A stretch of 64,000 nt of DNA from Bradyrhizobium altum (GTDB lineage: Bacteria > Pseudomonadota > Alphaproteobacteria > Rhizobiales > Xanthobacteraceae), in NCBI RefSeq assembly GCF_020889705.1, contig NZ_JACMYP010000003.1, forward strand, positions 1 through 64,000, written 5' to 3'. A program made the position numbers and the translations under genes. Within the stretch, counting starts at the first letter, position 1; the number at the start of each line of letters is the position of its first letter. Shown here piece after piece: positions 35,862 to 45,959 of the stretch. The notes beneath the pieces are model-generated. The model was not told the origin of the DNA, searched no databases, and saw nothing but the letters and a program-made list of their open reading frames with translations.

Positions 35862-37532
35862 ATGAACCGCAGACTGGATAACGAACGCATCATCCGTGCT
35901 CCCCGCGGCACCGACATCAGCGCGAAGAGCTGGCTGACGGAAGCGCCGCTGCGCATGCTGATGAACAATCTGGATCCGGATGTCGCCGAGCGTCCGAGCG
36001 AGCTCGTGGTCTATGGCGGCATCGGCCGCGCGGCGCGCGACTGGGAGAGCTTTGACCGGATCACCGCCTCCTTGCGCAAGCTCGAAGGCGACCAGACGCT
36101 GCTGGTGCAATCCGGCAAGCCGGTCGGCATCTTCCGCACCCATGCGGATGCGCCGCGCGTCTTGATCGCGAATTCGAACCTGGTGCCGCATTGGGCGACG
36201 CTCGATCATTTCAACGAGCTCGACCGCCTGGGCCTGATGATGTTCGGCCAGATGACGGCAGGCTCCTGGATCTATATCGGCAGCCAGGGCATCGTGCAGG
36301 GGACCTACGAGACGTTTGTCGAGGTCGGCCGCCGGCACTATGGCGGCAGTCTCGCCGGCAAATGGATCCTCACGGCAGGCCTCGGCGGCATGGGCGGCGC
36401 CCAGCCGCTGGCCGCGACCATGGCCGGCGCCTCGATGCTCGCCGTCGAGTGCCAGCCGAGCCGCATCGAGATGAGGTTGCGCACGGGGTATCTCGACCGC
36501 CAGGCGACGACGCTCGATGAAGCGCTGGCGATCATTGCCGATGCTGCCGAAGCTCGGAAACCCGTTTCGGTCGGCTTGCTCGGCAACGCGGCCGAGATCT
36601 TTCCGGAACTGGTGCGCCGCGGCGTGCGGCCGGACATCGTCACCGACCAGACCAGTGCGCATGATCCGATCAACGGCTACCTGCCGAAGGGATGGTCGCT
36701 CGCCGATTGGGAAGCGCGGCGTGCCGCTGACCCGAAGGCGGTCGAGACGGCCGCCAAGACCTCGATGGTCGATCATGTGCAGGCCATGCTGAATTTCCAC
36801 GCGCAGGGAATCCCGACGCTCGACTACGGCAACAACATCCGCCAGATGGCCAAGGACATGGGCCTGAAGCAGGCGTTCGATTTTCCGGGTTTCGTTCCGG
36901 CCTATATCCGTCCGCTGTTTTGCCGCGGCGTCGGTCCGTTCCGCTGGGCGGCGCTATCGGGGGATCCCGAGGACATCTTCAAGACCGATGCCAAGGTCAA
37001 GGAGCTGATGCCGAACGACGGACACCTCCACAACTGGCTCGACATGGCGAAGGCACGCATCAAGTTTCAGGGGCTGCCGGCGCGGATCTGCTGGGTTGGC
37101 CTCGGCGACCGTCATCGCCTCGGCCTTGCCTTCAACGAGATGGTGGCGCGCGGCGAGCTCAAGGCGCCGATCGTGATCGGCCGCGATCATCTCGACAGCG
37201 GCTCGGTGGCGAGCCCGAACCGCGAGACCGAAGCGATGCGCGACGGCTCCGATGCGGTGTCCGACTGGCCGCTGCTCAATGCGCTGCTCAACTGTGCGAG
37301 CGGCGCCACCTGGGTGTCGCTGCACCATGGCGGCGGCGTCGGCATCGGCTATTCGCAGCACGCCGGCATGGTGATCGTCGCGGACGGCACGCCGGAGGCG
37401 GCGCGCCGGCTCGAGCGCGTGCTGTGGAACGATCCGGCGACAGGTGTGATGCGTCACGCCGACGCCGGCTATGACACCGCGATCGACTGCGCGCGCGCCA
37501 ACGGGCTCGATCTGCCGAGCTTGCGCGCCTGA
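35862..37532 (+). CDS. hutU: HutU, urocanate hydratase
   Basis: NAD-dependent hydratase converting urocanate to imidazolonepropionate. 556 residues, full length. Family blocks: [57 protein letters not shown] (NAD site), [17 protein letters not shown] and [17 protein letters not shown]. Last gene of the hutIHU unit; a hairpin follows at 37539-37574. Confidence 0.96.
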   Translation: MNRRLDNERIIRAPRGTDISAKSWLTEAPLRMLMNNLDPDVAERPSELVVYGGIGRAARDWESFDRITASLRKLEGDQTLLVQSGKPVGIFRTHADAPRVLIANSNLVPHWATLDHFNELDRLGLMMFGQMTAGSWIYIGSQGIVQGTYETFVEVGRRHYGGSLAGKWILTAGLGGMGGAQPLAATMAGASMLAVECQPSRIEMRLRTGYLDRQATTLDEALAIIADAAEARKPVSVGLLGNAAEIFPELVRRGVRPDIVTDQTSAHDPINGYLPKGWSLADWEARRAADPKAVETAAKTSMVDHVQAMLNFHAQGIPTLDYGNNIRQMAKDMGLKQAFDFPGFVPAYIRPLFCRGVGPFRWAALSGDPEDIFKTDAKVKELMPNDGHLHNWLDMAKARIKFQGLPARICWVGLGDRHRLGLAFNEMVARGELKAPIVIGRDHLDSGSVASPNRETEAMRDGSDAVSDWPLLNALLNCASGATWVSLHHGGGVGIGYSQHAGMVIVADGTPEAARRLERVLWNDPATGVMRHADAGYDTAIDCARANGLDLPSLRA

Positions 37533-37538
37533 GATGAC

Positions 37539-37574
37539 GTTGGCGAGAAGCCACTGATGACGGTTCTCGCCAAC
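37539..37574. terminator. Bidirectional hairpin terminator candidate
   Basis: Perfect 11-base arms GTTGGCGAGAA (37539-37549) / TTCTCGCCAAC (37564-37574), loop of 14, between the converging stops of hutU and a substrate-binding protein gene. No T-run. Confidence 0.6.
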
Positions 37575-37579
37575 CCGGC

Positions 37580-38791
37580 TCAATCGGCCGACAGCGGCTC
37601 GCCGGTCAGCGACCAGCTCTCGCCATCGAACGTCGCGATCCGCAAAGTCCTGAACGGCGTGTAGTCGCCGGGCCGGGTGCTGATCGAGACGCCCGGCAGC
37701 ATCATCGGCAGTCGCTCGCCGCCGAGCGATGTCGCCTGCTTGATCAGGTTCTCGCGGGTCAGGTCGTCGCCGCATTTGCGCAAGGCCAGCTCCACGGCGT
37801 GCACGTTCATATAGGCAACGAGCACGGAATAGTCGTCCGGGTTGGCCGAAGCTGCGTACGTCTTCAGGAAATCCTTGTAGGCCTTGACCTCGTCGTCATT
37901 GGCCCAGGCCGGGTCGCCGGGCTGCTTGAGGAATTGCGTGGTGACCAGCCCCTTCGATGCTTCGGGGCCTGCGGGCTTCAGAATGGTTTCGACCGATGCC
38001 GTCGAGCCGCCGATCACGTGCAGCGGCTTCCAGCCGAGCTCGTAGACCTTGCGGATCGATTGCGCGGCGGCCTTCGACGACGACTGCTCGATCAGCGTGT
38101 CGACGCCGGCGGCCTTGAGCTGGACGATCTGCGAGTCGATCGTCGGGTCGGCAAGTTCGTAGGAGGCCTGGGCGACGATCAGGTCGGCCTTCGGACCGAG
38201 ACCGGCGCGGAGGCCCTTGAGATAGTCCTTGCCGTAGTCGTCATTCTGGTAGAGCACGCCGATCCTGGCGTCGGGCTTTGCCTTCAGGATGTACTTGGCG
38301 ACGACGCGGCCTTCGGTTTCGAAGTCCGGATAGAGCGGGATTGTCCACGGGAACGTCTTGGGATCGTTGAAGCGGCGTCCGCCGGCAGTGATGAAGAGCT
38401 GTGGCACCTGCTTGCCGTTGAGGTATTTCTGGATTGCGACGTTGGGCGCGGTGCCGATCGTACCGACCTCGGCCAAGATGCCGACGTCCTCGATCAGCTT
38501 GCGCGATTGCTCGACCGCTTTCGGCGCGCTGTAGGCGTTGTCGAGCTGGGTGAAGTTGATCTTGCGACCATTGATGCCGCCTTTCGCGTTCAGCATCTCG
38601 AAATAGCCGACCACGGCGCGCCCGGCGCCGGCGCCGAAGGCGGAGGCGGGGCCGCTCAGCGGCGTCGATTGGCCGAGCTTGATCTCGGTGTCGCTGGCGC
38701 CGGGTCCATAAGCCTTCTGCGCGTAGGCAGGCGCCGCCAGCAGGGCTGACAGGGCGACGGCCGCCAACGCCCGGTCGATGATCTGGTTCAA
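37580..38791 (-). CDS. Branched-chain-type ABC substrate-binding protein, no partners nearby
   Basis: 403 residues. Signal peptide ending APAYA, then LivK-type binding fold (EIKLGQSTPLSGPASAFGAGAG, INGRKINFTQLDNAYSAPKAVEQSRKL). TTG start with GGAGG seven bases upstream; the only upstream ATG (38830) lacks support. Lies 45 bases downstream of an acyl-CoA dehydrogenase gene, so probably imports an acid that becomes a CoA ester (inference). No permease or ATPase for it is adjacent. Confidence 0.87.
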   Translation of the reverse strand: MNQIIDRALAAVALSALLAAPAYAQKAYGPGASDTEIKLGQSTPLSGPASAFGAGAGRAVVGYFEMLNAKGGINGRKINFTQLDNAYSAPKAVEQSRKLIEDVGILAEVGTIGTAPNVAIQKYLNGKQVPQLFITAGGRRFNDPKTFPWTIPLYPDFETEGRVVAKYILKAKPDARIGVLYQNDDYGKDYLKGLRAGLGPKADLIVAQASYELADPTIDSQIVQLKAAGVDTLIEQSSSKAAAQSIRKVYELGWKPLHVIGGSTASVETILKPAGPEASKGLVTTQFLKQPGDPAWANDDEVKAYKDFLKTYAASANPDDYSVLVAYMNVHAVELALRKCGDDLTRENLIKQATSLGGERLPMMLPGVSISTRPGDYTPFRTLRIATFDGESWSLTGEPLSAD

Positions 38792-38836
38792 GGTCGTTCC
38801 TCCCTGTAATTCGTTTCTTGTTGCAATCAATCTGCG

Positions 38837-39976
38837 CTAGCGCAGCAGCTCGCGGGCGATCACCACGCGCTGGATCTGGTTGGTGCCTTCGAAAATCTGG
38901 GTCAGCTTGGCGTCGCGCATCATGCGTTCGACCGGGTAGTCCATGGTGTAGCCGTAGCCGCCGAAGATCTGGACCGCGTCGGTCGTCACCTTCATGGCCA
39001 TGTCGCTGCCGACGCATTTAGCCATGCTGGCCAGCACGTTGAGCCGCTTCCAGTCGCCGGCATCGCCGGCGCGGGCGCATTCGTAGACCAGCGCACGGGC
39101 CGCCTCGATCTGCATCGCCATGTCGGCGAGCATGAATTGCACGCCCTGGAATTCGGCGATCGGCTGCTTGAACTGCTTGCGTTCCTTGGCGTAGGCGATG
39201 CACGCATCGAGCGCGCCCTGGGCGAGGCCAACCGACTGTGCGCCGATGGTCGGGCGGTTGAGGTCGAGCGCGCGCATCGACGCGCGAAAACCCTTGCCTT
39301 CCTCGCCGACAAGGTTTTCGGCCGGGACCCGAACATTGTCGAAGAAGATCGGGGTGTTGGGGGCACCGCGAAAGCCCATCTTGCGCTCATGGCGGCCGAA
39401 CGTGATGCCCGGCATCTTCTTCGGCTCGACGATGAAGGCGCTGATTCCGTCCGCGCCGGCGCCGTCACTGGTCCGCGCCATCACCACGATGTAGTCGGCG
39501 ACGACGCCGTAGCTGCACCACTGTTTGCGGCCGTTCAGGACATAGCTGTCGCCGTCCTTGCGGGCGCGGGTGTTGAGTGCGGCCACGTCGGAGCCGGCCT
39601 GCGGCTCCGAGATCGCGATCGCCGTGACCACGCCGCCCTCGGCGACGATCGGCAAATATTTCTGGCGTTGCTCTTCCGAGCCGAAATGCAGCAACGGCAT
39701 GATGAACATGGTGTTGAGCGCCGCGATCGATGCGCAGGCAGGCGAGACCTTCGAGATTTCCTCGCGCGCGATGCAGGCCATGGTGAGGTTGCCGTTCGGG
39801 CCGCCATAGCGCTCCGGCACCCAGAGCTGCATCAGCCCCATCTCGCCGAACAGCTTGACCAGCTCGAGCGGGAAGCGGTCGGTCTCGTCGATTTCGGCGG
39901 CGATCGGCGCCACATGCCTGGCGACCATCCTGCGCAAATTGTCGCGGAAGGCGACCTGCTCCTCGGAAAAACTCAT
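38837..39976 (-). CDS. Acyl-CoA dehydrogenase
   Basis: 379 residues, full-length flavoprotein of the acyl-CoA dehydrogenase family: [18 protein letters not shown] (FAD-binding), [50 protein letters not shown], and the catalytic glutamate in [11 protein letters not shown]. Start MSFSEEQ has GGGGAG upstream. Divergent from a FadR-like GntR regulator, which probably controls it. Acyl substrate unknown. Confidence 0.92.
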   Translation of the reverse strand: MSFSEEQVAFRDNLRRMVARHVAPIAAEIDETDRFPLELVKLFGEMGLMQLWVPERYGGPNGNLTMACIAREEISKVSPACASIAALNTMFIMPLLHFGSEEQRQKYLPIVAEGGVVTAIAISEPQAGSDVAALNTRARKDGDSYVLNGRKQWCSYGVVADYIVVMARTSDGAGADGISAFIVEPKKMPGITFGRHERKMGFRGAPNTPIFFDNVRVPAENLVGEEGKGFRASMRALDLNRPTIGAQSVGLAQGALDACIAYAKERKQFKQPIAEFQGVQFMLADMAMQIEAARALVYECARAGDAGDWKRLNVLASMAKCVGSDMAMKVTTDAVQIFGGYGYTMDYPVERMMRDAKLTQIFEGTNQIQRVVIARELLR

Positions 39977-40026
39977 ACGGACTCCCCGTCTGTTTTCTTT
40001 GCCGGAAGCCAAAAAAGGGGCTTCCA

Positions 40027-40047
40027 TTGAATGGGTGATCCATTTAA
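40027..40047. promoter_or_regulatory. Inverted repeat, candidate GntR operator
   Basis: AATGG-GTGAT-CCATT (40030-40044), extendable to TTGAATGG / CCATTTAA with one mismatch, in the 82-base gap between the divergent dehydrogenase and gntR genes. Size and spacing fit FadR-subfamily operators. Confidence 0.5.
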
Positions 40048-40058
40048 TAACTCACCGC

Positions 40059-40925
40059 ATGAGCACCAAGTCAAGCCCTCGCGCGCCGCAGCGCCCCCGC
40101 ACCGCCTCGCCGAACCGCAGGGAGCGGGCCACCGATCTCCGTGCCGCCGGCTCCGCGGCCACGCCGACATTCAAGCCGATCCACACCAGGCGGACGTTCG
40201 AGGAGATCTGCGAGCGCATTCGCGAGCAGCTGGCGCTCGGCGTGCTGAAACCCGGCGACAAGCTGCCGGCCGAGCGCGAGCTTGCCCAGCAGCTCGGCGT
40301 CAGCCGGAATGTGCTGCGGGAGGCGCTGCGCAGCCTGGAGATGGCCGGCGTGCTGCGGCTGCAGAAGGGCGTCAAGGGCGGCGCCTTCATCCAGCAGGGC
40401 GACACCCGACGCATGAACGAGGTCATGCGCGACATGCTGAGCCTCGGGACGATTTCGGTGCGGGAATTGTCGGAGGCGCGGGTCCACGTCCTCGACCTCG
40501 TGGTGCAGTTGGCGTGTGCAAATGCCCGGCGCACCGACCTCGATGCGCTGGAAGCCAATATCGAGCGAACCGAGCTTGCGACGAAGGAAGGCAGGCTGCT
40601 CGATCGGGTCGAATGCTCGCGCGAGTTCTACAAGTTGCTCGCGGCCTCGACCGGCAACAAGGTGATCGCGATGATCGTGGACTCGGTCACCGAGATCCAC
40701 ATGCGCTTCGTCTACGCCAAGGTCGCTTCCAGCGGGGTCGCGATGGCGCGGCTCGCCGAGAAGCGGCGGCAATTCCTGGCGGCGCTGAGCGAGCGAGACG
40801 TGGCGCTGGCAAGCCGGCTGCTGCGATCGCACCTGGAATCCGTGCAGCGCATGCTGGAGCAGGACCCGGGAGCCATGTCGCTTCATGTCGCATTGGCCGA
40901 CGTGCAGCCCGGGCTGCGCCGGTAG
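40059..40925 (+). CDS. GntR family regulator, FadR subfamily (FCD domain)
   Basis: 288 residues. An unstructured basic N-terminus (about 1-45), winged helix (about 48-115; EEICERIREQLALGVLKPGDKLPAERELAQQLGVSRNVLREALRSLE split over two blocks), then an all-helical FCD effector domain. Start MSTKSSP chosen at 40059. Divergent from acyl-CoA dehydrogenase and upstream of a CoA-ester operon, so likely a repressor relieved by an acyl-CoA or acid from the pathway. Confidence 0.88.
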   Translation: MSTKSSPRAPQRPRTASPNRRERATDLRAAGSAATPTFKPIHTRRTFEEICERIREQLALGVLKPGDKLPAERELAQQLGVSRNVLREALRSLEMAGVLRLQKGVKGGAFIQQGDTRRMNEVMRDMLSLGTISVRELSEARVHVLDLVVQLACANARRTDLDALEANIERTELATKEGRLLDRVECSREFYKLLAASTGNKVIAMIVDSVTEIHMRFVYAKVASSGVAMARLAEKRRQFLAALSERDVALASRLLRSHLESVQRMLEQDPGAMSLHVALADVQPGLRR

Positions 40926-40981
40926 CGCGCCGCGCCGGCGAATAGATCAATACTCAAACAGCGATAACAATGGAGGCAAAC

Positions 40982-41791
40982 GTGTCCAACTACGCCAAGT
41001 ATGAATGCCTGAAGGTCGAAGTCGCGGACAAGGTCGCGACCGTGACCTTGTATCGCCCAGAGGCGCGCAATGCCATCAACCAGAAGCTGATCCGCGAGCT
41101 GCGGACGATCTGGGACGACCTCGCCGACGATCACGCCGTCAATGCCGTGGTCCTGACCGGCGCCGGCGACTTCTTCAGCGTCGGCGGTGACGTGAAGGCG
41201 ATGTCCGAGCGGCCGGGCGGCGATGTGCTCGAAGAGGGCGAGGTGCACGATCCAATGATCAGCCGGCGCGGCGTTACCCGGCAGCTCGAGCTCGACAAGC
41301 CGATCATCGCGGCGATCAACGGCGACGCGATCGGCCTGGCGGCGACCCATGCGCTGCTCTGCGACATCACCGTGATGGCTGAGGATGCGCGGATCGGCGA
41401 CACCCACGTCTCGCGCGTCGGCCTGGTCGCGGGCGACGGCGGCACGGTGATCTGGCCGCTGCTGGTCGGCATCAACAAGGCCAAGGAATTCCTGATCCGC
41501 GGCACGCTGCTGAAGGGCAAGGAGGCGGAGCGGATCGGGCTGGTCAACCATGTCGCGCCGCGCGCGGAGGTACTGGCCAAGGCTCGCGATATCGCGGTCG
41601 AGCTCGCCAACGGTCCGACCTGGGCCATTCGCTGGACCAAGCTGTCGATCAACCAGATCGTCAAGGAGCGCGTGAACATGCTGCTGGAGGCGTCGATGGC
41701 GCTGGAGCAGGTGACGTTCGAGACCGCCGACCACAAGGAAGCGACGATGTCGTTCAAGGAGAAGCGCAAGCCGAGGTTCGGCCAGGCATAG
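40982..41791 (+). CDS. Crotonase-fold (enoyl-CoA hydratase/isomerase family) protein
   Basis: 269 residues. Oxyanion-hole segments FFSVGGDVKAM and INGDAIGLAATHALLCD are present. By alignment to rat enoyl-CoA hydratase, Glu144 corresponds to Thr122 and Glu164 to His142, so both catalytic glutamates are missing; the protein may be an isomerase, thioesterase, lyase or other crotonase activity rather than a hydratase. GTG start with GGAGG five bases upstream; an ATG four codons earlier lacks a site of its own. 16 bases before the double dehydrogenase gene. Confidence 0.88.
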   Translation: MSNYAKYECLKVEVADKVATVTLYRPEARNAINQKLIRELRTIWDDLADDHAVNAVVLTGAGDFFSVGGDVKAMSERPGGDVLEEGEVHDPMISRRGVTRQLELDKPIIAAINGDAIGLAATHALLCDITVMAEDARIGDTHVSRVGLVAGDGGTVIWPLLVGINKAKEFLIRGTLLKGKEAERIGLVNHVAPRAEVLAKARDIAVELANGPTWAIRWTKLSINQIVKERVNMLLEASMALEQVTFETADHKEATMSFKEKRKPRFGQA

Positions 41792-41807
41792 CTCGGGGGT
41801 TGGGGCC

Positions 41808-44045
41808 ATGGCCGCGACCGAAGCGTCGAACGACGATGTCGCGGGGATGCTGCGCGATTCCTTGCGCGGCTTCCTTGACGAGCATTGGCGTCCGCGCGGC
41901 GCAACGGCGTCGTCAACGCCGGACGAGGGGTCGGCGATCTGGCGCAGGCTGGTCGGGCAGGGTGTTGCCGCGCTCGGCGCGACGAGCGGCGAGGGCGGGC
42001 TCGCCGAGATCCTCGTTGTCATGGCGGAGCTCGGCCGCGCCGGGTGTCCGGCGCCGATGTGGTCTGCGGCGCTCGCCAATCTTGCGATCGCCGGATCGCC
42101 GGACGACGTCGTGGTGGATCTGCTGGAGCGGCTGCATTCCGGGAAGGCGATCATCGCCTTCTCGTTCGGCGCGCTGGATCGCGATCCGGGCGCGGGCTCG
42201 GTGGAAGTCGCGGACTTCAAGGCAACGGGCGTGCTTCGCTTCGTCGAGGCCGCGGGAGCTGCCACGCATCTTCTGGTCGCGCTCGATCAGGCCCATCTTG
42301 CGCTGATCGATCTTGGCGGTCCCGGTGTCGAATGCGTCGCGACCCGCGCGATGGGGGCGTGGGGACTCTCCGAGGTCAGGCTGAACGCCGCGCCGCTCAC
42401 GCGCATTCCCGTCGGGACGGCCGATCTGGACGATCTCCGCATCAGGGGCAAGGCGGCGTTGACCGCGCGCGCTTACGGCGCGGCGCAGCGTGCGTTTGAG
42501 CTGGCGGTGGACTACGCCAAGGAACGGCACCAGTTCGGACAAGCGATCGGCAAGTTCCAGGCCATCCAGCACAAGCTGGCAAACTGCCTGATCGCGCTCG
42601 AAGGCGTCAGGCTGATCCTCGAGCATACCGCCAGACTGCATGATGGCGGCGACGATGACTGGCGCTACTTCGCCGATTGCGCATCGGCGTTCTCCGGCAA
42701 TGCGCTGCGGCAGGTCTCGCTGGAGACCCAGCATACATTCGGTGCGATCGGCTACGCCGAGGAGCACGAGGCGCCGATCCATTTCAAGCGCGTGCATCTC
42801 GATATGATCGCGCTCGGCGGCGCCTCGGATGCAAAGCCCAGACTTGCCGGTCGGCTATTGGATGCGGGCGGCGCCGGGCTGCCGCAATACGACCTCGGGT
42901 CCGCCGGAAATGCGTTTCGCGAGCAGGTCCGGCGCTGGCTCGAACAAAACTGGACCGGCGACACGAAGCAGGCGTTCGACCAGAGGCCGTTCGCCAAGCG
43001 CGAGTTCGATGCGAGCTTCGCCCGAGATATCGGCGAGACCGGGTGGATTGGGCTCGGATGGCCGGAGCAGTTCGGCGGCCAGGCTCGCTCTCCGCTGGAG
43101 CAGATCGCCTTCATGGAGACGATGGAGCGGGGCGAGGCACCACGGATCGGTGCGGCGATCCAGGCCAACGCGCTGATGATGTTCGGCACGCCAGAGCAGC
43201 AGCAAAAATACCTTCCGGAAATCCTGCGCGGCGAAGCCGTGCACGGCATGGGTTACAGCGAGCCCCAGGCGGGCTCGGACCTCGCGGCGCTGCGCACCAG
43301 CGCGATCAGGGACGGCGATCACTGGGTGATCAACGGCCAGAAGATCTGGACCACCACCTGGTGGGGCAAATACATGTTCCTCGCCGCGCGGACCGACAAG
43401 GATGCAAAGCCGCCGCATGCCGGCATCAGCATGTTCATCGTGCCGATGGATACGCCGGGCATCACCATCCGTCCATCTGTCACCATGTATGACGGCACGT
43501 TTGCCAACATCTTCTACGACAATGTCCGCATTCCCGCCGAGAATTTGGTTGGCGAGGTCAATGGCGGCTGGAAGGTGCTGACCGGCGCGCTGGCCTTCGA
43601 GCGAGGGCTGGTCGGTGGCGGGATCGTCCTGAAGGTCGCGCACGCCTTCGAGCAGCTGCGTTCGCATGTGATGACCAAGGAGGGCGATCGGTCTCTGGCC
43701 GATGACCCCATCGTCCGCGACAGGATGGCGATCCTGGCATCCGAGATCGAAATCGGCCGTCTATTGATGATGCATTGTGCCGAGCTCGCAGCCGACGGCA
43801 TGACTCCGCTGGAGTATGGCGCGATCAGCAAGGTGTTCTCCGGAGAGCTGATGGAGCGTTTCGGAGAGGCCGCGCTCGACATTCTCGGGATGCGCGCCGC
43901 GCTGTCCGAACAGATGCCGGGCGCGATCGACAACGGCCGCTTCGAGCAGAACCTGCGGCATTCGCTGATGTGGGTCATCAGCATCGGGACCAACGAGATT
44001 CAGCGCAGCCTGATCGCGCAACGCGCGCTCGGGTTGCCGAGATAG
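41808..44045 (+). CDS. Double-domain acyl-CoA dehydrogenase fusion
   Basis: 745 residues, twice normal length: domain A about 1-360 and domain B about 368-745. B has [29 protein letters not shown] and IGTNEIQRSLIAQRALG. The usual EGT catalytic Glu is Ile in B, but Glu598 in LAFERG matches the alternative base position of isovaleryl-CoA dehydrogenase. Domain A has no Glu at either site and weak FAD motifs, so it looks structural. Resembles the two-subunit dehydrogenases of steroid side-chain breakdown, here joined in one chain. Confidence 0.88.
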   Translation: MAATEASNDDVAGMLRDSLRGFLDEHWRPRGATASSTPDEGSAIWRRLVGQGVAALGATSGEGGLAEILVVMAELGRAGCPAPMWSAALANLAIAGSPDDVVVDLLERLHSGKAIIAFSFGALDRDPGAGSVEVADFKATGVLRFVEAAGAATHLLVALDQAHLALIDLGGPGVECVATRAMGAWGLSEVRLNAAPLTRIPVGTADLDDLRIRGKAALTARAYGAAQRAFELAVDYAKERHQFGQAIGKFQAIQHKLANCLIALEGVRLILEHTARLHDGGDDDWRYFADCASAFSGNALRQVSLETQHTFGAIGYAEEHEAPIHFKRVHLDMIALGGASDAKPRLAGRLLDAGGAGLPQYDLGSAGNAFREQVRRWLEQNWTGDTKQAFDQRPFAKREFDASFARDIGETGWIGLGWPEQFGGQARSPLEQIAFMETMERGEAPRIGAAIQANALMMFGTPEQQQKYLPEILRGEAVHGMGYSEPQAGSDLAALRTSAIRDGDHWVINGQKIWTTTWWGKYMFLAARTDKDAKPPHAGISMFIVPMDTPGITIRPSVTMYDGTFANIFYDNVRIPAENLVGEVNGGWKVLTGALAFERGLVGGGIVLKVAHAFEQLRSHVMTKEGDRSLADDPIVRDRMAILASEIEIGRLLMMHCAELAADGMTPLEYGAISKVFSGELMERFGEAALDILGMRAALSEQMPGAIDNGRFEQNLRHSLMWVISIGTNEIQRSLIAQRALGLPR

Positions 44046-44055
44046 GAGAGATCGG

Positions 44056-45249
44056 ATGCAGAAAGATGGCGACAGGGCGCCGCTCGCCGGGGTGCGGGTG
44101 CTGGATTTTTCCATCATGGTGGCGGGGCCCTATTGCGCGCGGCTGCTCGCCGACGTCGGTGCCGAGGTCATCAAGATCGAGCCGCCGGAAGGCGACGACA
44201 TGCGGCTGCGGACGCCGCTGCGCGAAGGCCACAGCACCTATTTCGGCCAGCTCAATGCCGGCAAGCGCAGCCTCGCGCTGGACCTGAAGAACGCCGATGC
44301 CATCAAGCTCGTGCATCGCATGGTCGCGGAGGCGGACATTCTCGTCGAGAACTTCCGTCCGGGCGTGATGGAGCGGCTCGGCCTCGGCTATGACGCGCTT
44401 CGCGAGATCAACCCGCGCCTGATCTATTGTTCGATCTCGGGCTATGGCCAGTCGGGCCCTGCCGCCGAGCGCGCGGCCTACGCCATGATCGTGCATGCCG
44501 AAAGCGGATTCGATACCTCGCTGATGCGCTATGCCGGCGACCGGGAACGTCCCGCGGCCGGAGCGATCTTCGTCGCCGACATCCTCGGCGGCATCTTCGG
44601 CTACTCCGCGATCCAGACCGCGATGGTCCAGCGCGAACGCACCGGCAAGGGGCAGCTCGTCGATGTGGCGTTGATGGACTGCATGCTCAACCTGCTGGTC
44701 TATGAACTCCAGGAAGCGCAATTCCCGATCCGCTCGCCGCGTCCGACCTATGGGCCGGTGCGCACGCGCGATGGTGATATCCTGATCGCCCCGGTCACGC
44801 CGCGCAATTTTGCGGCGCTATGTGAGGTGACGGGGCAGGATGAGTTGGCGAACGATCCACGCTTTGCGACCATTCCGGCGCGCGGTGCCAACTGGACCGC
44901 CATGATGCAGGTGATCGAAAAATGGACCGAACGTCACACCGTCGCTGAATGCATTGCGGCGCTGGATCGCGCCGGCGTTCCCTGCGCCGAGTACCGGACG
45001 CCCGGCGCGGCGCTGACCGATGCCCATCTGCGTCAACGGGGCGTGTTTGGGACGGTCTCGGATGGTGCCGGCGAATTCGTCGGCGTCAATGCGCCATGGC
45101 AGATGTCCGGGGCCGATATCTCGATCGGAAGTCACGTTCCCGGGATCGGCGCGCAGCGCGACGATGTGCTGTCGCGGATCCTGGGATTGTCGCCGCAGGC
45201 AATCGCGGCGCTCGCGGCTGCGGGCACGTTCGGCAGGGCGCAGGCCTAG
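44056..45249 (+). CDS. CaiB/BaiF (family III) CoA-transferase
   Basis: 397 residues. Family blocks VRVLDFSIMVAGPYCARLLADVGAEVIKIE, LNAGKRSLALDLKN, VENFRPGVMERLGLGY and RLIYCSISGYGQSGP; Asp175 in IFVADILGG is the expected nucleophile. Moves CoA between acyl-CoA and a free acid, likely activating the pathway substrate. 10 bases after the dehydrogenase fusion, and the last gene of this plus-strand unit. Confidence 0.9.
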   Translation: MQKDGDRAPLAGVRVLDFSIMVAGPYCARLLADVGAEVIKIEPPEGDDMRLRTPLREGHSTYFGQLNAGKRSLALDLKNADAIKLVHRMVAEADILVENFRPGVMERLGLGYDALREINPRLIYCSISGYGQSGPAAERAAYAMIVHAESGFDTSLMRYAGDRERPAAGAIFVADILGGIFGYSAIQTAMVQRERTGKGQLVDVALMDCMLNLLVYELQEAQFPIRSPRPTYGPVRTRDGDILIAPVTPRNFAALCEVTGQDELANDPRFATIPARGANWTAMMQVIEKWTERHTVAECIAALDRAGVPCAEYRTPGAALTDAHLRQRGVFGTVSDGAGEFVGVNAPWQMSGADISIGSHVPGIGAQRDDVLSRILGLSPQAIAALAAAGTFGRAQA

Positions 45250-45268
45250 GCAGGCGACGCCGGCGATC

Positions 45269-45763
45269 TCAGGTATCGGACGGAGCGTCCGGCGGCGGAG
45301 CCTTCGCGATCGCGAGCAGGCATTTCAGGAAATGCGCGCGGTCTTCCTTGCGCAGGGGAGCCAGCATGATGTTTTGCAGCTCGGCGGCGGCGGGGATAAC
45401 GGCCAGAAGCGCTTCCTCGCCCTTGGCGGTGATCTGCACCTGGAGCGAGCGGCGGTCGTCCGGATTGTTCTTCTTCGAGACCAGCCGGCGCGCGACCATC
45501 CGCTTCAGCATCTCGCTGAGCGTGTTGCGGTCGCAGCTGATCCGTTCCGCCAGCACTGAGGGGGTGAGAGGACCCAATTGGTACAGCGCCATCAGCACGC
45601 CGAACTGCCGCGGCGTGATGTCGCTCTGGCGCGTCATGCTCTGATAGAGCCCGTCGTAGCGAGCCTCCAGCAGCCGCAGCAGAAACCCGACGCCGCCTTC
45701 GAGCTGCCAGTCGCGGGCAATGTCCGTTGCCGAGCTTGCTTTCATACCCTTGTCGGCTGCCAT
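45269..45763 (-). CDS. MarR family transcriptional regulator
   Basis: 164 residues. Winged helix in the middle: ITPRQFGVLMALYQLGPLTPSVLAERISCDRNTLSEMLKRM then NNPDDRRSLQVQITAKGEE (the wing with the DxRS motif). Divergent from the small HicB-like gene and Rieske oxygenase operon, with a palindrome between. Convergent with the CoA-transferase gene 19 bases away. Probably represses the oxygenase unit; ligand unknown. An ATG at 45745 is an alternative start. Confidence 0.9.
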   Translation of the reverse strand: MAADKGMKASSATDIARDWQLEGGVGFLLRLLEARYDGLYQSMTRQSDITPRQFGVLMALYQLGPLTPSVLAERISCDRNTLSEMLKRMVARRLVSKKNNPDDRRSLQVQITAKGEEALLAVIPAAAELQNIMLAPLRKEDRAHFLKCLLAIAKAPPPDAPSDT

Positions 45764-45908
45764 GCCGTCGTTGGACTCCGATTTTTCGAATTCGCGTTAG
45801 CCGTTAGCAGCTTGGCCTGACGTCCTCAACCCTGCGGTGAACCGCACCCGGCCTGTTCACGGCCCGATGCAATTGCGTTCGGTCCTTGTCAGCCATCCGG
45901 CAATGTAG

Positions 45909-45920
45909 TACGTATACGTA
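45909..45920. promoter_or_regulatory. Palindrome, candidate MarR operator
   Basis: TACGTATACGTA, a perfect 12-base palindrome 39 bases upstream of the HicB-like start in the 196-base divergent gap with marR. Position and symmetry fit a MarR-family site. Confidence 0.5.
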
Positions 45921-45959
45921 TCAAATGCGATGCGAAGACATCGTGCAGGGAGGTTGAAC

